Shown: piece after piece, positions 17,650 to 24,516 of the stretch | Position numbering within the stretch: position 1 is the first letter of the stretch | Layout of the letters: every line of letters begins with the position of its first letter | Assembly: GCF_015482775.1 (NCBI RefSeq) | Contig: NZ_CP058214.1 | Span: 3,214,501-3,278,500, forward strand | DNA from: Kaustia mangrovi | GTDB lineage: Bacteria; Pseudomonadota; Alphaproteobacteria; Rhizobiales; Im1 | DNA length: 64,000 nt | Direction of reading: 5' to 3' | The notes under the pieces: generated by a model | The model's input: the letters and a program-made list of their open reading frames with translations, nothing else | What the model was told of the DNA's origin: nothing | The model's database searches: none | Translations under genes and position numbers: made by a program

Positions 17650-17862
17650 ATGCGACGTGAACGTTTCACCGATCCAATAGAATTGATGCGGCTGGCTGAG
17701 CTGGCGGAAAAGCTCGGCGTGTCGGAGTGGACGATCCGGCGGTGGGTCAAGGCCGGCCATTTTCCCAAGCCGATTGAATTGAGCGAGCAAACGAAAGCTT
17801 GGCGTCGTCGTGACGTGGAGCGTTGGCTTCACGAACGCTCCGCCGAAGCGATGGACGCCTGA
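17650..17862 (+). CDS. AlpA/excisionase-like helix-turn-helix protein (70 aa)
   Basis: Small DNA-binding protein of the AlpA/MerR-like excisionase family. The core RLAELAEKLGVSEWTIRRWV forms the helix-turn-helix (residues 14-33), followed by the wing KAGHFPKPIELSEQTKAWRR and DVERWLHER, the standard AlpA signature. Such proteins activate integrase or act as excision factors in P4-like elements. It lies next to attL, at the opposite end from the integrase, and is followed immediately by the Rep-like gene. Confidence 0.85.
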   Translation: MRRERFTDPIELMRLAELAEKLGVSEWTIRRWVKAGHFPKPIELSEQTKAWRRRDVERWLHERSAEAMDA

Positions 17863-17927
17863 AAAGTGACCCCCGCCAGTGGTGGACCGGCGGGAGTCGA
17901 CAGCACAATGCGATAAGGGTGGCCACG

Positions 17928-18776
17928 GTGTTGAATTTATTCCGACGCGCCGACGGGATCCAGCCAACAGGCGTCCATGCATATTTCGACAAAGTGACGG
18001 TGTGGCTCAAGCGGCCTGTCAACGATTCCGAGCGCACATGGCTTGAAGGGCAATGCGGTTCGGGCGGGCTCCATGTTCAGGAGGGACCAGCGCATTTCAA
18101 TCCTGCCCTTGTCCAACGCCTCCAACTACGGCAGCCGACGCGTGAAGCGCTCGAATGGCTCGCAAAGCGTAATGACGTCCATCTCAATCTGGTCGAGTGG
18201 GGCCTTGATTGGGTGTTCAACAACGAAGGTGACCGAGATGAGGCATGGGCTTTCTTGTGCCGCTATCACGTGAAGTCTCATCATCGGCAACAGGGGGTGC
18301 GATTCGTTGCTGGGAACACGCGATACACTGGACCTCGTAGGGCTCCGCAGGTGTTTGTCTGCTATCGAGATCTGCCCTGCCGCGTCACCGGAGAGCTGTA
18401 TTGTGTTCATCTCGAATGGCGGATTAAAGGCGCTCAAACGCTGCGCCGTCTCGATCTTGACAGTATCGACAGGGTATTGCGCAAGGGGCACCGCGGGTTT
18501 TGGCTGAACCAGCTCACATTCTATGAGCTGGTTCACGATGATCTCGGGCGCCGGTACCACAATTGGGCTCTGCGCCATCGGCAGCACAGGCCGATCTACA
18601 GGCCATGCATCGCGGAATGGCCGAACGGGTTCCGTTATTATCTCGACAGAAGGGCAGGCGGGACCTTGGCCCGTGCCCTTGGTTCAACGCAAGCAGTGGT
18701 TGATGAATACGGTAGCAGGTTCAACATCCGTCGATCCCTGTTCTCAATCGATATCGGTCGCCTGCTGCCTGAGTGA
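17928..18776 (+). CDS. candidate replication initiation protein (Rep_trans-like)
   Basis: About 282 aa from a GTG at 17928 (AAGGGTGG lies just upstream); a TTG at 17823, overlapping the AlpA gene, would give 317 aa. I do not recognise it with certainty. The stretch from about residue 120 has the order seen in rolling-circle initiators of the Rep_trans/filamentous-phage type: a T-x-Y-x-G step (TRYTGPRRAP), an F/V-x-Y-x-D step (FVCYRDLP), a TGE turn and an E-x-R-x-x-G step (HLEWRIKGAQTLRRL). Aromatic residues are frequent. The position after AlpA suits replication or mobilisation of the excised circle. Catalytic tyrosine not identified. Confidence 0.4.
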   Translation: MLNLFRRADGIQPTGVHAYFDKVTVWLKRPVNDSERTWLEGQCGSGGLHVQEGPAHFNPALVQRLQLRQPTREALEWLAKRNDVHLNLVEWGLDWVFNNEGDRDEAWAFLCRYHVKSHHRQQGVRFVAGNTRYTGPRRAPQVFVCYRDLPCRVTGELYCVHLEWRIKGAQTLRRLDLDSIDRVLRKGHRGFWLNQLTFYELVHDDLGRRYHNWALRHRQHRPIYRPCIAEWPNGFRYYLDRRAGGTLARALGSTQAVVDEYGSRFNIRRSLFSIDIGRLLPE

Positions 18777-18874
18777 CCAGGGACACATTCTTATGATATA
18801 TCCCAACAAATCGCCAACCTCCTATCTAATCATCTGAAATATAATGGTTTTATAGTGATTCTAGGGAAATTCTG

Positions 18875-19207
18875 ATGGTGGTGTCGCTCATGTCGACAAA
18901 TTGCAGTCCAAGTATAGTGACAATGATAAGGAGCCGCCTCAAAAGGCTGATCCTTCGTAATCCCGGTATTTCCACCCCGGATCTTCACCGGCAATTGAAC
19001 GATGAGGGCTATGCCGTGTCACGATTCCTCGTGTCCAATCTTAAGCGTTCTTTCAGGGAGGACCTGAAATTCCTGATTAGGGAAGGGGCGCTGGACGACG
19101 ATATTCTCAAGCCCCCCCCCCCCCCGATCCAAACAGCCTCGGCGTTCTCGATCTCGCTCCAACGATGTGCCAACGTTTTACTATCGGTGGGATTGACGGG
19201 TGCATAG
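18875..19207 (+). CDS. hypothetical protein, winged-helix-like, with poly-C tract in 3' part
   Basis: 110-aa frame from the ATG at 18875 behind AGGGAAATTCTG. Residues 17-75 (RSRLKRLILRNPGISTPDLH, then a helix SRFLVSNLKRSFREDLKFLI) look like a small winged helix. The C-terminal part depends on a run of 14 C at 19112-19125, read here as five prolines. One C fewer gives a 22-residue arginine/serine-rich tail, while one more opens a frame reaching 19569. The true C-terminus is therefore uncertain. Function unknown. Confidence 0.4.
   Translation: MVVSLMSTNCSPSIVTMIRSRLKRLILRNPGISTPDLHRQLNDEGYAVSRFLVSNLKRSFREDLKFLIREGALDDDILKPPPPPIQTASAFSISLQRCANVLLSVGLTGA
19112..19125. repeat. 14-nt poly(C) tract
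   Basis: Uninterrupted run of 14 C inside the reading frame that starts at 18875. Such tracts slip during replication and are also prone to sequencing errors. No other homopolymer in the window is comparable. Confidence 0.9.
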
Positions 19208-19329
19208 AGGTGTTTGGTCCCATTTGGGGGCTTCCCACCTTGTCCTGCCTCAAAAACCCGCTCAGGCCCTCTCCATCCGCGTGTAAGCGGTGTCATAGCG
19301 GTGGAGACATGCCCTGTGCGACGGAAGGC

Positions 19330-19632
19330 TCAGTCCGATTTTTTCGCCATGGGCGGATCGAGCTTGAAGCCCAGTTTATCAAGGCCCCTCCTGGCTGCAT
19401 CGGGGCTGAAACCATTCCCGTTGCCGGTTGTTCGCGATGTTTTGATGGGTGGCTGGTGAGCCGCCGCCCATATGGCTTTCAATGGGTAGAGTTTGCCCTT
19501 GTGCAGGACATAGTGCTTTCGCGGCCTGCCGCCATTGGCATGACGGTCGAGGAATTTGTCGGGGCCTGACTCGTCGTATTCCGCGAGCGCCTCCAACACG
19601 GTGGCGACCGTTGGATCCTTCACCTTCGACAC
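19330..19632 (-). CDS. small protein resembling the N-terminal head domain of ScoMcrA-type nucleases (100 aa)
   Basis: The GTG at 19632 is preceded by GGGGGAATGCC. The protein (VSKVKDPTVATVLEALAEYD...) has an EYDESGPDKFLDRH helix, a HYVLHKGKLYPLKAIWAAAH core and a closing GLDKLGFKLDPP strand. This order (E-Y/F-D..G...F, Y.L.H.G..Y..KAI..AAH, L..LGF) recalls the head domain at the N-terminus of ScoMcrA-like modification-dependent nucleases, but no HNH or SRA domain follows. It may be an orphan DNA-binding domain. The frame is open upstream to 19824 without a good start. Family link is from memory of motifs, not a search. Confidence 0.45.
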   Translation of the reverse strand: MSKVKDPTVATVLEALAEYDESGPDKFLDRHANGGRPRKHYVLHKGKLYPLKAIWAAAHQPPIKTSRTTGNGNGFSPDAARRGLDKLGFKLDPPMAKKSD

Positions 19633-19882
19633 GGCATTCCCCCATTCCCCTGCGCTTCTGAGGTTACGCGGGTAGGAATCTTGAGTCCACGCTGACCTTT
19701 GCTGGATTGAGCGCGATTCTGGCGTCGGTCGAAGAGAGAACCACGGTTTTATTCCTACTGGAAATGAGGGGGCTGCAGGCAGGTTTGGTCGGGCACATGG
19801 TCCACATCCTATGATCGCCGCCAAATCAAGCCCCTATCCTCTCCATTCTGGGCAGGGAGGCGGCATTGCGGAGGTACGGACC

Positions 19883-20059
19883 ATGAAACAGCCCCAAGCC
19901 ATAGAGGATATCGAGCGCTTCCTTCGAAAGCTGGGTGTCCCGGAAGACCAGATCGAATGCCACCTGTTCCATGTGAAGGCGGCACGGACACCTCAGAAAC
20001 CCAAGAAGGAGGGGAGGCGGAAGCCCACGACAGCCGGTGCCATGCGTCGCGTCGGCTGA
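19883..20059 (+). CDS. small basic protein (58 aa), unknown
   Basis: The ATG at 19883 has a strong GGAGGTACGGACC site. An acidic helical start (IEDIERFLRKLGVPEDQIEC) is followed by a lysine/arginine-rich tail (RTPQKPKKEGRRKPT). Such a layout suits a small nucleic-acid-binding or adaptor protein. No family recognised. Confidence 0.5.
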   Translation: MKQPQAIEDIERFLRKLGVPEDQIECHLFHVKAARTPQKPKKEGRRKPTTAGAMRRVG

Positions 20060-20070
20060 CTCGATACCGA

Positions 20071-20220
20071 TTACTTCCCCTTCTTGCCGTGTCCCTTCCC
20101 ATGTTTCTGGCTTAACGCAGAGCCAGCGACGGATTTGGTGCTCTTGCTGGTCTTGCCACTGCTGAGGGCCTTCGATGCCTTGCTCGCAACGCCTTTTGAG
20201 GTGGTCTTACCGTGGGCCAT
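20071..20220 (-). CDS. lysine/serine-rich small basic protein (49 aa)
   Basis: ATG at 20220 with GGAGGAGCAC just upstream. The composition is almost entirely lysine, serine, glycine, alanine and histidine (MAHGKTTSKGVASKASKALS... ending KHGKGHGKKGK), histone-H1-tail-like and probably unstructured. It is one of three such proteins in the element (also 20459 and 23992). A role in nucleic-acid condensation is only a guess. Confidence 0.55.
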   Translation of the reverse strand: MAHGKTTSKGVASKASKALSSGKTSKSTKSVAGSALSQKHGKGHGKKGK

Positions 20221-20458
20221 GTGCTCCTCCGTCCCATCGATCACTTTCTTGGTATGATGGTACCATAAAGATTGGTTGCGTTGGGGGGGTATACGAGCAC
20301 AAGAAGCGTGTCGGGGCTTTCTTCTTGTTTGACGGCAGGGAAAGCTCAAATCTGTCCCCAGTTCCTCGAAATCCACTCGAAAGGCATTGTGGTCGAGTTG
20401 GAGAGGCCGGCAACTCGGACTATGTTATAATGAGTAGCCGGGGATGGAGATCAATCAG

Positions 20459-20638
20459 ATGGCGACCAACAAGACTACTTCCCGCTCAAGCAAATCGGGA
20501 CGGTACGTGACGGTGATCAGCAATACGCGGTCCAAGGGGAGCGTCGGGTCATATACGGTGCGTACCGTTCATAGCGGTCGCTTCAGTGCGGCCAAGAGGG
20601 CGGCTAGTTCGTCACTGAAAAACGCGAAAAAGAAGTAG
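20459..20638 (+). CDS. serine/lysine/threonine-rich small basic protein (59 aa)
   Basis: Starts MATNKTTSRSSKSGRYVTVI and ends with an alanine/lysine helix (FSAAKRAASSSLKNAKKK). The ATG at 20459 lies 9 nt after GGAG; an in-frame ATG at 20444 is the alternative. The middle GRYVTVISN..GSYTVRTVHSG could form a small beta hairpin. It is divergent from the basic protein ending at 20071, and the AT-rich gap between them contains the palindrome ATGGTACCAT (20257-20266), a possible operator. Confidence 0.55.
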   Translation: MATNKTTSRSSKSGRYVTVISNTRSKGSVGSYTVRTVHSGRFSAAKRAASSSLKNAKKK

Positions 20639-20663
20639 CGCCAGAGCCAATGGGGGGGGCTGA

Positions 20664-21122
20664 ATGGCTGAATACAATCCAATCTTCGAGAAGATATTTG
20701 ATCGCGTTGGGGAGCCTGGAGACGAGATAATCGCCTATATCGCTTATGGTCTGTACAAGCAAAGAAAGCGGGATTTCTTAATATCGAGGCGCAAAGAGCT
20801 GGGTGGTCCCGTCCCTCAAGAGGAATTGGAGATCTTTCACCGCACCTATGATGACGGGCAAATCCAGCTAGTTTGGGATGCCGCTAACGAGTCTCTGGCC
20901 ACGTTTGCTGTCAATTATGCTGATGAGGAGAAAAAGACCGCTGTCAGGGAAGCTCTGTCGGATGCCTTGAAGGGGAGATTTTGGAAACAGGTAGGGATGA
21001 CAGCTGCCGCGAATTTCGTATTCGCAGTGGGAATAATAGCAATCTATTTCATGTTGAGATTTATAGGTTTCGATCTCCTTGACCGATTGCGCGCGTTGGA
21101 TCGGATGTTTCAAGGAGGTTGA
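20664..21122 (+). CDS. single-pass membrane protein, unknown (152 aa)
   Basis: Residues 1-105 are soluble and charged (PIFEKIFDRVGEPGDEIIAY, KQRKRDFLISRRKELGG, a helix rich in Glu/Asp). One hydrophobic helix near residues 113-133 (AANFVFAVGIIAIYFMLRFI) precedes a short tail with RALDRMF. The I-A-Y-x-L-Y-K-x-x-K-R-D/E pattern recurs in small membrane proteins I have seen but cannot name. A cytosolic sensor part tied to one membrane helix is a layout also used by abortive-infection effectors; that is speculation. It follows the 59-aa basic protein by 25 bp. Confidence 0.55.
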   Translation: MAEYNPIFEKIFDRVGEPGDEIIAYIAYGLYKQRKRDFLISRRKELGGPVPQEELEIFHRTYDDGQIQLVWDAANESLATFAVNYADEEKKTAVREALSDALKGRFWKQVGMTAAANFVFAVGIIAIYFMLRFIGFDLLDRLRALDRMFQGG

Positions 21123-21178
21123 ATTCGGCTGGAGCCGCCATGGCTGAGCTGTAGAGGGGTTCTCAGGTGCTATTGCAG

Positions 21179-21391
21179 TCATTCATCTGGAATCGGTGGT
21201 TCAGGTGTGGGATCGCGAGGAATTCTTGTCTGTTGGACGACTTGTCGACCGATCTCTTGAAAGCTGAGTTCGTGTTTACAGATCCCGCAAGCGGTACTTA
21301 CCCATTGCTTTCCGAAGTTGTCTTTGCGGGTTTGTGAGAGAATGTGATCGCTTCCACATTCAGGGCACTTGATTTCGATAATCGCTTGCAT
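21179..21391 (-). CDS. zinc-ribbon protein (70 aa)
   Basis: Two cysteine pairs spaced as in a zinc ribbon: CPECGS near residue 9 and CGICKHE near residue 36, with an aromatic/basic beta segment between (RKDNFGKQWVSTA). The tail is proline-rich and acidic (DPTPEPPIPDE). Probably a small nucleic-acid- or protein-binding ribbon. It is convergent with the membrane protein at 20664. Confidence 0.6.
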   Translation of the reverse strand: MQAIIEIKCPECGSDHILSQTRKDNFGKQWVSTACGICKHELSFQEIGRQVVQQTRIPRDPTPEPPIPDE

Positions 21392-21600
21392 GGTGACCTC
21401 TCATGGTTCCGCTTTCAGGAGAGTCTGTGTACCATAATCGTCTGGTCCATATGATGCCAATAGGGCTGCTTCATCAGAAGATTAACTCTGGTTTGAAACT
21501 ATCCTCACCCTCACTAAAGAAACCGATCATATTTTAGTTCAAATCAATCGTCCTTACACTGAAATTATGTCCCGGTAGACGCGCCGATAATCCCCTTCGT

Positions 21601-21650
21601 CTGATTGATAATCAGGGTACGAACTTCCAAAAAGCGTTGATTTACAACGC
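21601..21650. promoter_or_regulatory. Two palindromes upstream of the coupled cassette (candidate operators)
   Basis: CTGATT-GAT-AATCAG at 21601-21615 and GCGTTG-ATTTA-CAACGC at 21634-21650 are perfect inverted repeats, 40-90 bp upstream of the first cassette ATG at 21690. The whole stretch 21392-21689 is AT-rich and otherwise without genes, as expected for a regulated promoter region. Confidence 0.45.
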
Positions 21651-21689
21651 GTTTCATCTTGTGGATGGTCATTTATCCATAAGGGATTT

Positions 21690-22151
21690 ATGCCTGTCTG
21701 CATGAAACGTGAGGCTTTACATAACGGCCGCGAAAAGCATGCGCCGAGGAAGCGGGCACCGGACTCAAGGGTCTATGGTAGGTCCGCGCTCACCACCGGC
21801 AGCACGCTTTTGCCCGGTGTGAAAGACAACCGTTCGACGTGGGCAAGACGCTTTCGCGATCTGATCGAATTGCACACCGAGGACCGTGGCGGCTTCGATA
21901 TGTGCAGCGAGGCGGAGAAGGCCCTTATTCGACGCGCCAGTACCCTCATTGTCGAACTTGAGCGCATGGAGGTGGCGTTCGCCAGCAATGGGGGTGGCAA
22001 GGGCTACGAGCTGGATCGTTACCAGCGAATGACCAACACGTTGAGGCGCGTGCTTGAAACGCTCGGGATCGAGCGCAGGGCCAAGACCGTCAACAGCGAT
22101 ACAGCCCGTGTGGTCAACGACATCTTGGCGGAACATGGGAGGGAACGATGA
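21690..22151 (+). CDS. phage-related hypothetical protein, first of coupled cassette (153 aa)
   Basis: ATG at 21690 after AAGGGATTT. A basic N-terminus (residues 1-45) leads into a helical region (TWARRFRDLIELHTEDRGG, AEKALIRRASTLIVELERME, YQRMTNTLRRVLETLGIERR). Similar helical proteins occur beside terminase and portal genes of alphaproteobacterial phages, but I cannot name the family. Its end overlaps the next ATG by ATGA (22148-22151). Confidence 0.6.
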   Translation: MPVCMKREALHNGREKHAPRKRAPDSRVYGRSALTTGSTLLPGVKDNRSTWARRFRDLIELHTEDRGGFDMCSEAEKALIRRASTLIVELERMEVAFASNGGGKGYELDRYQRMTNTLRRVLETLGIERRAKTVNSDTARVVNDILAEHGRER

Positions 22152-22735
22152 GCGCCGCTCCCTTCCATGGCAACAAACCCGCCGGTTACGACGAAGTCCT
22201 GTTCCGAGGCTATCTCCAACACCTGCCTGAACATGGTTTGGACGCGCTTGAGCGGAGGCTCATTGAGTGCATGCGCAAGGGCCTTCATGTCGATCCCGTC
22301 GCCATCGCGCGCACCTATGTCCATTGCTACGCGGTCCCGGACTACCTCACGAATGGTGATGTGCCCGCGAGGTATGCCCATGTCGCGGAGGCAAGCGGTG
22401 AGCGATGGACCGAGCTCGATCTGTGCGGTGGCATCAGTCTTTCACTGGCCGATGAGAAGGGCTGGAGGCGTCGGCGCAATCAATACCTCCGCGAATGTCG
22501 GCGTGTGCTCAGGCTGGCGAATGAGGGCATCGACCTCGACGTCGCCTGGGCCATCGTCACCGACAGTCCGTTGCAGGTCGGGAGGGCTGGACATGACAGG
22601 GTGCAGAGAGCCCGGGAAGCCCTTCGCTTAACCGAGACTTCAATCGTACCGGTATCGGGAGAGGGTGAAGGTGCCATCCCCCACTCGCAGCACGATTCCC
22701 CGGCTACCGGTCGTACCAGTGGGAGCACACCATGA
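22148..22735 (+). CDS. hypothetical protein, second of coupled cassette (195 aa)
   Basis: No known domain recognised. The protein is mostly helical, with IECMRKGLHVDPVAIARTYV and a basic WRRRRNQYLRECRRVLRLAN segment that could bind nucleic acid. The last 40 residues are low-complexity (serine, glycine, proline). The start overlaps the preceding stop and the stop overlaps the next start (ATGA both times), so the proteins are likely made in fixed ratios. Confidence 0.6.
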   Translation: MSAAPFHGNKPAGYDEVLFRGYLQHLPEHGLDALERRLIECMRKGLHVDPVAIARTYVHCYAVPDYLTNGDVPARYAHVAEASGERWTELDLCGGISLSLADEKGWRRRRNQYLRECRRVLRLANEGIDLDVAWAIVTDSPLQVGRAGHDRVQRAREALRLTETSIVPVSGEGEGAIPHSQHDSPATGRTSGSTP

Positions 22736-23118
22736 CCGATGTGGACGTCTTGAAAAGCCGCCTCGGGGAGATCGACAAGCGGCTGGCCGAAATCGAGGCC
22801 ATCGAGCAGGCCGAGGAAAAGCGGAAGCCGGCCTTCTTCCTTTATGATTCCGTCAGTTACCGCTTGCAGGAATTGCGCAGCGAACGGCGCGACCTTTGGG
22901 CGCTCCGCCGCGTCACCGACGACGCCTTGCGCACAGCCACCGAAAACACCGATCCCCGGCGCAAGGAGCTGCTCGATTATCTCGAACGCGAACGGCGCGA
23001 GAATCTCACTGAGCAGATCGCCCGGTTGGAGAAGGCGGGTGACTACCGGCAGGCCCGTATCTGGCGCATGGAGCTTGTGAAGGCGCGCGAGACCGTTGAG
23101 CGGGAGTATGTCCGATGA
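22732..23118 (+). CDS. coiled-coil protein, third of coupled cassette (128 aa)
   Basis: Nearly all charged helix: LKSRLGEIDKRLAEIEAIEQ opening, RLQELRSERRDLWALRR in the middle, then DYLERERRENLTEQIARLEK and VKARETVEREYVR. Heptad patterns suggest a coiled-coil scaffold or adaptor. Overlaps both neighbours by ATGA. A scaffolding or head-size-redirecting role would fit a satellite but is not shown. Confidence 0.6.
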   Translation: MTDVDVLKSRLGEIDKRLAEIEAIEQAEEKRKPAFFLYDSVSYRLQELRSERRDLWALRRVTDDALRTATENTDPRRKELLDYLERERRENLTEQIARLEKAGDYRQARIWRMELVKARETVEREYVR

Positions 23119-23621
23119 CCGAACGCACGAAACGCATCATGCGCGAATTCAAGATCGATGAACTCAGCGTCGTCGATAGCCCGGCGCAGGAAGGTGCGAG
23201 GGCCGTGCTTATGAAGCGGCGTGTGCCGCGAGAACGGTTCAACGCACCCGTCCCACCCATGAGCGAACGCGACGAGCCCCTGACCTTCGACAAGCTCGCA
23301 CGCCCGGCACAGGAGACCGAACCCATGAGCAATTTTGAAGCCCGCGTCGACGAGATCGCCAAGCGCGATTCCTGCCAACGCATGGACGCCATGACGAAGG
23401 CCAGGCTCAGATATCCCGATGAATACGACGCCTACCAGAAGGCCGGCGCGGTGACCTCGCGTCCGGTGTACGAGAAGTCGAGATCGGATGCGGAGATCGC
23501 CTTCGAGAAGCTGGTCGATCAGATTCAGACGCGCGACCGAAGCAATCGCTTCGAGGCCCTGAAAAAGGCAGCCCGCGAACATCCGCGCGAACTGGCAGCC
23601 TATAGGGCGGCGCTGTCATGA
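23115..23621 (+). CDS. prohead/XkdF-like fragment protein, last of coupled cassette (168 aa)
   Basis: The N-terminus reads REFKIDELSVVDSPAQEGAR followed by AVLMKRR. This motif (F-x-I-D-E-x-S-x-V-D-x-P-A-Q-x-G-A...MKR) is the one found in phage prohead-protease/XkdF-type proteins. The remaining part is helical, with two related segments (EARVDEIAKRDSCQRMDAMT and KLVDQIQTRDRSNRFEALKK, each followed by AR..YP.EY.AY or AREHPRELAAY), an internal duplication. The protein is far shorter than a protease-capsid fusion and lacks visible catalytic residues. Confidence 0.6.
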   Translation: MTERTKRIMREFKIDELSVVDSPAQEGARAVLMKRRVPRERFNAPVPPMSERDEPLTFDKLARPAQETEPMSNFEARVDEIAKRDSCQRMDAMTKARLRYPDEYDAYQKAGAVTSRPVYEKSRSDAEIAFEKLVDQIQTRDRSNRFEALKKAAREHPRELAAYRAALS

Positions 23622-23934
23622 GTTATCGGCGTACGGGGCTCCCCCATTACCCGTACGCCATCGCGACGGTCGGGGCTTTGCAAGCTGGCCCGGCATGGCG
23701 CGTCGGGGGATGGTGTGGCTTGGGTGCTTCATGCCATCCCCCTCCGAACTCCTGCACGGGAGTCATTTCGACACTCCTCTGACGCCAACAGCGACCGACG
23801 GGTTACATCCCCGCCGGTCGCCTCCATCCCACTGCCCGCTGAATTTGCGCGGTGCACAGAGGGATTCTCATGGCGTCAAGGGCGATGACAGTGGGGATCG
23901 TCGGAATCCCTCTGTGTGCCTCCTGTGCCCGAGC
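23622..23934. other. Non-coding block with three stem-loops
   Basis: This 313-bp stretch after the cassette has no convincing gene. It holds GGCGTACGGG/CCCGTACGCC (23628-23637 and 23650-23659, perfect, 12-nt loop), GCGACCG.../...CGGTCGC (23791-23797 and 23815-23821), and CACAGAGGGATTC/GAATCCCTCTGTG (23855-23867 and 23904-23916, perfect 13 bp, 36-nt loop). It could hold a replication origin, a packaging site or a structured RNA. Confidence 0.6.
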
Positions 23935-23968
23935 ACAAAAAAGGCCCCCGCCATGATGACGAGGGCCT
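23935..23968 (-). terminator. Rho-independent terminator for the minus-strand basic protein
   Basis: On the minus strand GAAGGCCCTC...GGGGGCCTTTTTT: stem AAGGCCC/GGGCCTT, ending in a run of six T. It lies 24 bp beyond the stop codon at 23992. Confidence 0.8.
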
Positions 23969-23991
23969 TCCACTGTTCTGCCCGGTAACCC

Positions 23992-24276
23992 TTATGCGGC
24001 CTTTGCGTCAGGCTGTTCGGTCGTATCGGCCTTGGCCGCGTCGCGACGCCATGTGCCCATCCACGATTTCAGGGTGCCATCCTTCAAACCCAGCTTTTGG
24101 CCGAGCTTCATGGCCGCTTCGTGGCCCTTCTGGTCGTATGCCTTGTGGACCTGCTCCTTGCGTGACCCGGCATTGTGGCCTTTGTAGCCCTTGGTGGCCT
24201 TCACGGCCTGTCGGCCATCGGTGGTCGTTTTGGCGACCTTGCGACCCGTGGCCTTTCCCGTTCTCTTCGCTGTCAT
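23992..24276 (-). CDS. lysine/alanine-rich basic protein (94 aa)
   Basis: ATG at 24276 with GGAGAGAGATC upstream. The N-terminal half is basic and low-complexity (MTAKRTGKATGRKVAKTTTD, KATKGYKGHNAG). The second half is a compact helix region (MKLGQKLGLKDGTLKSWMGT) that looks helix-turn-helix-like (GLKDGTLKSWM). It could be a DNA-binding protein with a basic arm. It has its own terminator and is divergent from the membrane protein at 24517. Confidence 0.6.
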   Translation of the reverse strand: MTAKRTGKATGRKVAKTTTDGRQAVKATKGYKGHNAGSRKEQVHKAYDQKGHEAAMKLGQKLGLKDGTLKSWMGTWRRDAAKADTTEQPDAKAA

Positions 24277-24516
24277 GATCTCTCTCCATTGGTTGCTGCT
24301 CAATTGAATGCAATCAATAATAGTATCACTCAGTAGTGGGAACCATCCGCTGGTACGAGAGATCGGGGAGGAGTTGCCTCGCCTGCGCCGTAAAGCTCAA
24401 TTTGGCAGTAAAATCGCTCTTTGTTCTCGGTAGTCTATCACAGATTGTGTGCTAGTAACCTTTGTCCCCTGCTGCTATCCTGCATGCGTCGCAGTCTCCT
24501 TTGGGTTGGGGGGGTA

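Noticed and set aside
19009-19296. Minus-strand frame across the poly-C tract
   Set aside because: No ribosome site and a glycine run created by the tract; overlaps the winged-helix-like frame.
19165-19569. Plus-strand frame opposite the ScoMcrA-head-like gene
   Set aside because: Lies mostly antisense to the better supported minus-strand gene and has no start signal; kept only as the possible extension if the C tract has 15 C.
23695-23988. Open frame of about 97 codons over the hairpin block
   Set aside because: No ribosome site, composition unlike protein, and it runs through the inverted repeats and a terminator of the opposite strand.
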